From NCBI GenBank assembly GCA_007129085.1, contig SKWF01000343.1:1-5234 (forward strand): DNA of 5,234 nucleotides, in the 5' to 3' direction. Below the pieces are notes generated by a model. The model had not been told where the DNA came from and made no database searches. It saw nothing but the letters and a program-made list of their open reading frames with translations. The number at the start of each line of letters is the position of its first letter. The first letter of the stretch is position 1. This DNA comes from Balneolaceae bacterium. GTDB taxonomy: Bacteria > Bacteroidota > Rhodothermia > Balneolales > Balneolaceae. Below are positions 5,231-5,234 of this stretch, piece by piece. A program made the position numbers and the translations under genes.

Positions 5231-5234
5231 GTGA
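5227..5234 (+). CDS. start of next gene, probable anti-sigma factor (cut by window edge)
   Basis: The sigma stop TGA lies inside ATGA at 5227-5230, and this ATG opens a new frame reading Met-Ser-(Asp/Glu) before the window ends. A 4-nt ATGA overlap behind an ECF sigma gene is the usual arrangement for its cognate anti-sigma factor, made by translational coupling. Only two full codons are visible, so the identity is inferred entirely from context. Confidence 0.45.

Overview
The window looks like a chromosomal stretch of a Bacteroidota/FCB-group bacterium, with the Balneolota (Balneolaceae-like) the best guess. The sequence-level reasons are a moderate, AT-leaning composition, initiation regions without convincing Shine-Dalgarno sequences, a PKD plus beta-helix lipoprotein with an acidic stretch after the lipidated cysteine, and a DUF5777-type beta-barrel gene. 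The taxonomic placement is inference. There is no rRNA, tRNA, CRISPR array, insertion sequence or phage gene.

Layout, left to right. Positions 1-206 are AT-rich leader DNA with a TATAAT box, a 12-bp palindrome and weak hairpins. At 207-2351 (+) lies a 714-residue lipoprotein with a PKD-like domain and three tandem units of about 197 residues that read as right-handed parallel beta-helix. A strong hairpin flanked by A and T runs (2384-2420) sits between convergent genes and can terminate transcription from both sides. On the minus strand from 4402 down to 2466 are three tightly packed genes, read in the order Rieske [2Fe-2S] Tat-type lipoprotein, YceI-like lipocalin-fold protein, DUF5777 outer-membrane beta-barrel protein. 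A 216-bp divergent intergenic region (4403-4618) separates them from an ECF sigma-70 factor (4619-5230, +). The sigma stop codon overlaps the ATG of a further gene cut off by the window edge, probably its anti-sigma factor.

The three minus-strand genes look like one operon for an envelope redox module: a periplasm-facing electron carrier, a secreted protein of a family known to bind isoprenoid or quinone-like lipids, and an outer-membrane barrel. The divergent sigma/anti-sigma pair is a plausible regulator. These functional links are inferred from gene order and family knowledge, not proven by sequence. The most notable single-gene observation is the recombination-like mosaic of identity among the three repeats of the large lipoprotein.
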